NCBI RefSeq assembly: GCF_014199935.1
Contig: NZ_JACHOP010000018.1
Span: 44,844 to 108,843, forward strand
Source of the DNA: Methylorubrum rhodinum
Lineage (GTDB): Bacteria; Pseudomonadota; Alphaproteobacteria; Rhizobiales; Beijerinckiaceae
Direction of reading: 5' to 3'
Length of the DNA stretch: 64,000 nt
The notes beneath the pieces are model-generated. The model was not told where the DNA came from. It searched no databases and saw only the letters and a program-made list of their open reading frames with translations. This document shows, piece after piece, positions 62,903 through 64,000 of this stretch. Numbering within the stretch: the first letter of the stretch is position 1; each line of letters opens with the position of its first letter. A program made the translations under genes and the position numbers.

Positions 62903-63679
62903 ATGGCATTCGACAACAGCCCGTTCCGCTACGGTGCCCAGCCGCAGGGATACGCCGGCTCCCAGGTCGAGGTCGACCAGGGCCTGCGCAGCTTCATGCT
63001 GGGCGTCTACAACAACATGGTCGTCGGCCTCGGGATCTCGGGTCTCGTGGCGCTCGGCCTCAACATGGCCGTCCAGACCGGCACGATCGTCGCCAACTAC
63101 AAGGGCATCCCGCTCAACCAAGTGGGTGTCTTCATCTACGGCACGTGGTTCAAGTACGTGCTGATGCTGGCGCCGCTCGCCTTCATCTTCGTCTTCTCCT
63201 TCCGGATGGACCGGATGTCGGCAGCCTCGGCGCGGACGATGTTCTGGGCCTTCGCCGCGGTGATGGGCGCCTCGATGTCCTCGCTGCTGCTCGCCTTCAC
63301 GGGCGCCAGCGTGGTGCGGGTGTTCTTCATCACGGCGGCCACCTTCGGCGGCCTGAGCCTCTACGGCTACACGACCAAGCGTAGCCTGTCGGGCATGGGC
63401 TCGTTCCTGATCATGGGCCTGATCGGCCTGATCATCGCCTCGCTGGTGAACATCTTCCTGGCCTCGAGCGCGCTCCAGTTCGCGATCTCGGTGCTCGGCG
63501 TCCTGATCTTCGCGGGCCTCACCGCCTACGACACGCAGAAGCTGAAGGAGATGTTCCTCTACAGCGGCCTCGACGCCGAGGGTGCGGCCAAGATGTCCGT
63601 CAACGGCGCCCTGACCCTGTACCTGGACTTCATCAACATGTTCCAGTTCCTGCTCTCGCTCCTCGGCGACCGCCGCTAA
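62903..63679 (+). CDS. Bax inhibitor-1/YccA family membrane protein
   Basis: A 258-residue protein with seven membrane helices, including FKYVLMLAPLAFIFVFSF, the TFGGLSLYGYTTKRSLSGMG turn and the C-terminal AYDTQKLKEMF, where the paired acidic residues of BI-1 family calcium channels lie. In E. coli relatives interact with the FtsH protease. The ATG at 62903 with AAGGGAA seven bases upstream is preferred over an upstream start in the open frame, which adds 38 residues of no homology. A strong terminator follows 24 bases after the stop, so it is monocistronic or ends the transcript of the permease. Confidence 0.93.
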   Translation: MAFDNSPFRYGAQPQGYAGSQVEVDQGLRSFMLGVYNNMVVGLGISGLVALGLNMAVQTGTIVANYKGIPLNQVGVFIYGTWFKYVLMLAPLAFIFVFSFRMDRMSAASARTMFWAFAAVMGASMSSLLLAFTGASVVRVFFITAATFGGLSLYGYTTKRSLSGMGSFLIMGLIGLIIASLVNIFLASSALQFAISVLGVLIFAGLTAYDTQKLKEMFLYSGLDAEGAAKMSVNGALTLYLDFINMFQFLLSLLGDRR

Positions 63680-63702
63680 GCGAACCGCAGACTGAGACCG
63701 AG

Positions 63703-63730
63703 AGCCCCGGCCGAAAGGCCGGGGCTTTTT
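63703..63730 (+). terminator. Strong intrinsic terminator
   Basis: A perfect ten-base stem AGCCCCGGCC/GGCCGGGGCT on a GAAA tetraloop, followed by five Ts, directly after the BI-1-like gene. Confidence 0.95.
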
Positions 63731-63765
63731 CGTGGATGGAGCAGATTGCTGTACCGACCGCGGTC

Positions 63766-63873
63766 GTCATTCCGGGGCGCCGTAGGCGAACCCGGAATCC
63801 ACGACGGGCCGCGCCGCCTCGTGCAGTCATGCATCACGGGTGGCTTCCGGGTTCCGCTACGCGGCCCCGGAAT
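63766..63873. repeat. Family C inverted repeat (copy 4)
   Basis: GTCATTCCGGGG ... CCCCGGAATT with internal GAACCCGGAATCCAC and TTCCGGGTTCCG, matching copies 2 and 3. The last bases of the window (CGTCGTCATCC) may begin another copy. Confidence 0.88.
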
Positions 63874-63921
63874 TGTCTGTTGGGGCTCTGCTAGAAAGAG
63901 GCTGTCCCGCAGCCGCGGGGT

Positions 63922-63951
63922 GCCTGGTCCGGGTGGCCACCCGGACCAGGC
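63922..63951. repeat. Perfect 30-bp palindrome
   Basis: GCCTGGTCCGGGTGG followed immediately by its exact reverse complement, with no spacer. No gene is visible between 63731 and the window end. Confidence 0.8.
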
Positions 63952-64000
63952 GCGGGGCGCCGACCGTCCCGGAATGGGGCTGCAACGCCCGTCGTCATCC

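Overview
The window is about 70% GC and dense with bacterial housekeeping genes. The gene set suggests a Hyphomicrobiales (Rhizobiales) alphaproteobacterium, probably Methylobacterium/Methylorubrum. Supporting features are the rhizobial-type ceramide glucosyltransferase, the pdxJ-acpS-lepB-rnc-era order, the rimP-nusA-ylxR-infB-rbfA-truB operon and several families of GC-rich intergenic inverted repeats of the kind common in that order. The genus is an inference from gene content and repeats, not from a marker comparison. No rRNA, tRNA, CRISPR array or insertion sequence was recognised.

Layout. 1-12.5 kb: the 3' end of a dsbB-like gene, a ParB-like protein, an EVE protein, gpsA coupled to an OGFr-like gene, a ceramide glucosyltransferase, an HDAC-family deacylase, a class A penicillin-binding protein with an unusual C-terminal SNase-like domain, a chemoreceptor, AMP nucleosidase and TrmO. 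12.8-17.8 kb: a cytochrome P450 overlapping a GGDEF-EAL membrane protein, then a lytic transglycosylase. 18.0-27.1 kb: eight co-directional genes that look like a small-molecule pathway (myo-inositol-phosphate synthase, HD-like protein, methyltransferase, Gfo/Idh oxidoreductase, YcaO protein, sugar-isomerase-like TIM barrel, GT4 glycosyltransferase, PIG-L deacetylase). 27-37 kb: a uracil-DNA glycosylase-like gene, a YbhN-type membrane protein, a PhoR-like kinase, copA-cueR with a readable CueR operator, an M20 amidohydrolase, two exported or membrane-anchored hypotheticals and asd.

38.1-40.7 kb is an accessory module. It encodes a putative PD-(D/E)XK nuclease toxin with a Gly-rich linker, a translationally coupled candidate immunity gene, and a tandem duplicate carrying a 36-codon remnant of the toxin C terminus fused to a second, diverged immunity gene. 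This resembles the toxin plus orphan-cassette layout of polymorphic toxin systems. A Vat/CatB-like acetyltransferase follows on the other strand.

41.5-64 kb returns to core genes: the translation/transcription operon rimP to truB, with a terminator-like hairpin in its leader and another before rbfA; leuB; a YgiQ radical SAM protein; an rsuA-rsmC-like pair; and the era-rnc-lepB-acpS-pdxJ block. That block is split by an AT-rich insertion encoding a DUF3592-like membrane protein. The window ends with a large FtsX-type permease and a Bax-inhibitor-1/YccA protein with a strong terminator.

The two regions most likely to hold undescribed biology are the inositol/YcaO/glycosyltransferase/deacetylase cluster, whose enzymes partly mirror the first steps of mycothiol synthesis but with no recognisable cysteine ligase or acetyltransferase, and the toxin/immunity array. 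Both functional readings are inferences from domains and layout.
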